Shown: positions 63,755 through 64,000 of the stretch, in pieces
How positions within the stretch are numbered: position 1 is the stretch's first letter
Layout of the letters: each line of letters starts with the position of its first letter
DNA from: Bordetella parapertussis
GTDB lineage: Bacteria > Pseudomonadota > Gammaproteobacteria > Burkholderiales > Burkholderiaceae_C
Assembly: GCA_945901125.1 (NCBI GenBank)
Contig: CAMDKD010000001.1
Span: 1 to 64,000, forward strand
DNA: 64,000 bases
Direction: 5' to 3'
Position numbers and translations under genes: made by a program
Notes under the pieces: model-generated
The model's input: only the letters and a program-made list of their open reading frames with translations
What the model was told of the DNA's origin: nothing
Databases searched by the model: none

Positions 63755-64000
63755 TCAGGCTTTTTCAGCTGGTTTGAGTTGAATCGCCTTGTGCTCAAGG
63801 AACTCTTCAAAGCCGAATTTACCGTTTTCCCGACCGTTGCCGGATTGTTTATAGCCGCCAAACGGCGCATTGCCGTTGAACGGCGCGCCGTTGATATCGA
63901 CCTGGCCGGTGCGCATGCGACGCGCCACCGCGATGGCGTGTTCGTCGGAGCCGCTCCAAACGCCGCCGCCCAAACCGTAAATCGTGTCGTTGGCAATCCG
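63755..64000 (-). CDS. Aldehyde dehydrogenase family protein, C-terminal part (partial)
   Basis: 81 residues visible; the gene continues beyond the window on the right. The segment YGLGGGVWSGSDEHAIAVAR followed by GQVDING and the C-terminal FGGYKQSGNGRENGKFG are hallmark ALDH-superfamily motifs (oligomerisation strand and NAD-adjacent loop). It oxidises an aldehyde to an acid with NAD(P). The catalytic Cys and Glu are outside the window, so substrate class is unknown. It is upstream of, and may be co-transcribed with, the DUF3365 gene. Confidence 0.9.
   Translation of the reverse strand, partial: RIANDTIYGLGGGVWSGSDEHAIAVARRMRTGQVDINGAPFNGNAPFGGYKQSGNGRENGKFGFEEFLEHKAIQLKPAEKA

Overview
The window is a gene-dense bacterial chromosome segment. 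Many neighbouring genes overlap by a few bases, and no gene-free stretch exceeds about 225 bases. Gene content and order point to a betaproteobacterium of the order Burkholderiales: rlmH-maf-rng, tolB-pal-cpoB, prmB-dapE-dapD-dapC, smc-zipA-ligA, a purL neighbourhood with parvulin-bolA-yciB-msrB-selO, and mltG-tmk-holB-tatD. This placement is from family knowledge, not a search; the family within the order is undetermined. No phage, insertion sequence, CRISPR array or rRNA was seen.

Layout. 1-2.2 kb (+): end of rlmH, then maf and rng. 2.2-4.0 kb (-): msbA. 4.1-7.7 kb (+): tolB-pal-cpoB (cell-envelope Tol-Pal system) and tcdA (tRNA modification), followed by tRNA-Lys(UUU) and a bidirectional terminator. 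7.95-13.9 kb (-): a fully overlapping unit of an ABC-F ATPase (yheS-type), prmB and the lysine/diaminopimelate genes dapE, dapD, dapC. 13.9-21.9 kb (+): an orphan Hpt protein whose start codon overlaps that of dapC, then smc, zipA, ligA and a ROK sugar kinase. 21.9-25.4 kb (-): glnD and map. 25.5-29.9 kb (+): purL and a small His-rich protein of unknown function. 30-33.6 kb (-): parvulin, bolA, yciB, msrB, selO.

33.6-51.9 kb is the accessory-looking part. It holds an acyl-CoA ligase, a complete Liv-type ABC transporter (binding protein, two permeases, two ATPases), a hydratase/3-hydroxyacyl-CoA dehydrogenase fusion, a thiolase, a flavin monooxygenase, an acyl-CoA dehydrogenase, three short-chain dehydrogenases, a zinc-free MDR reductase and a GST-like protein. 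Together these encode import, CoA activation and beta-oxidation-type breakdown of an organic acid. The substrate cannot be read from the sequence. Several short inverted repeats between these genes look like operators.

51.9-64 kb returns to mixed housekeeping: tex with a coupled patatin-like lipase, a thioesterase-acetyltransferase fusion, an iron alcohol dehydrogenase, ygfZ, the mltG-tmk-holB-tatD-ankyrin unit, a heme-binding DUF3365 protein, and the 3' end of an aldehyde dehydrogenase that runs off the window.

No clearly undescribed multi-gene system was found. The most unusual items are the thioesterase-GNAT fusion, the LivF ATPase with Arg in place of the Walker A Lys, the colliding dapC/Hpt start codons, and the small His-rich protein whose C-terminus is encoded by a dispersed-repeat remnant.
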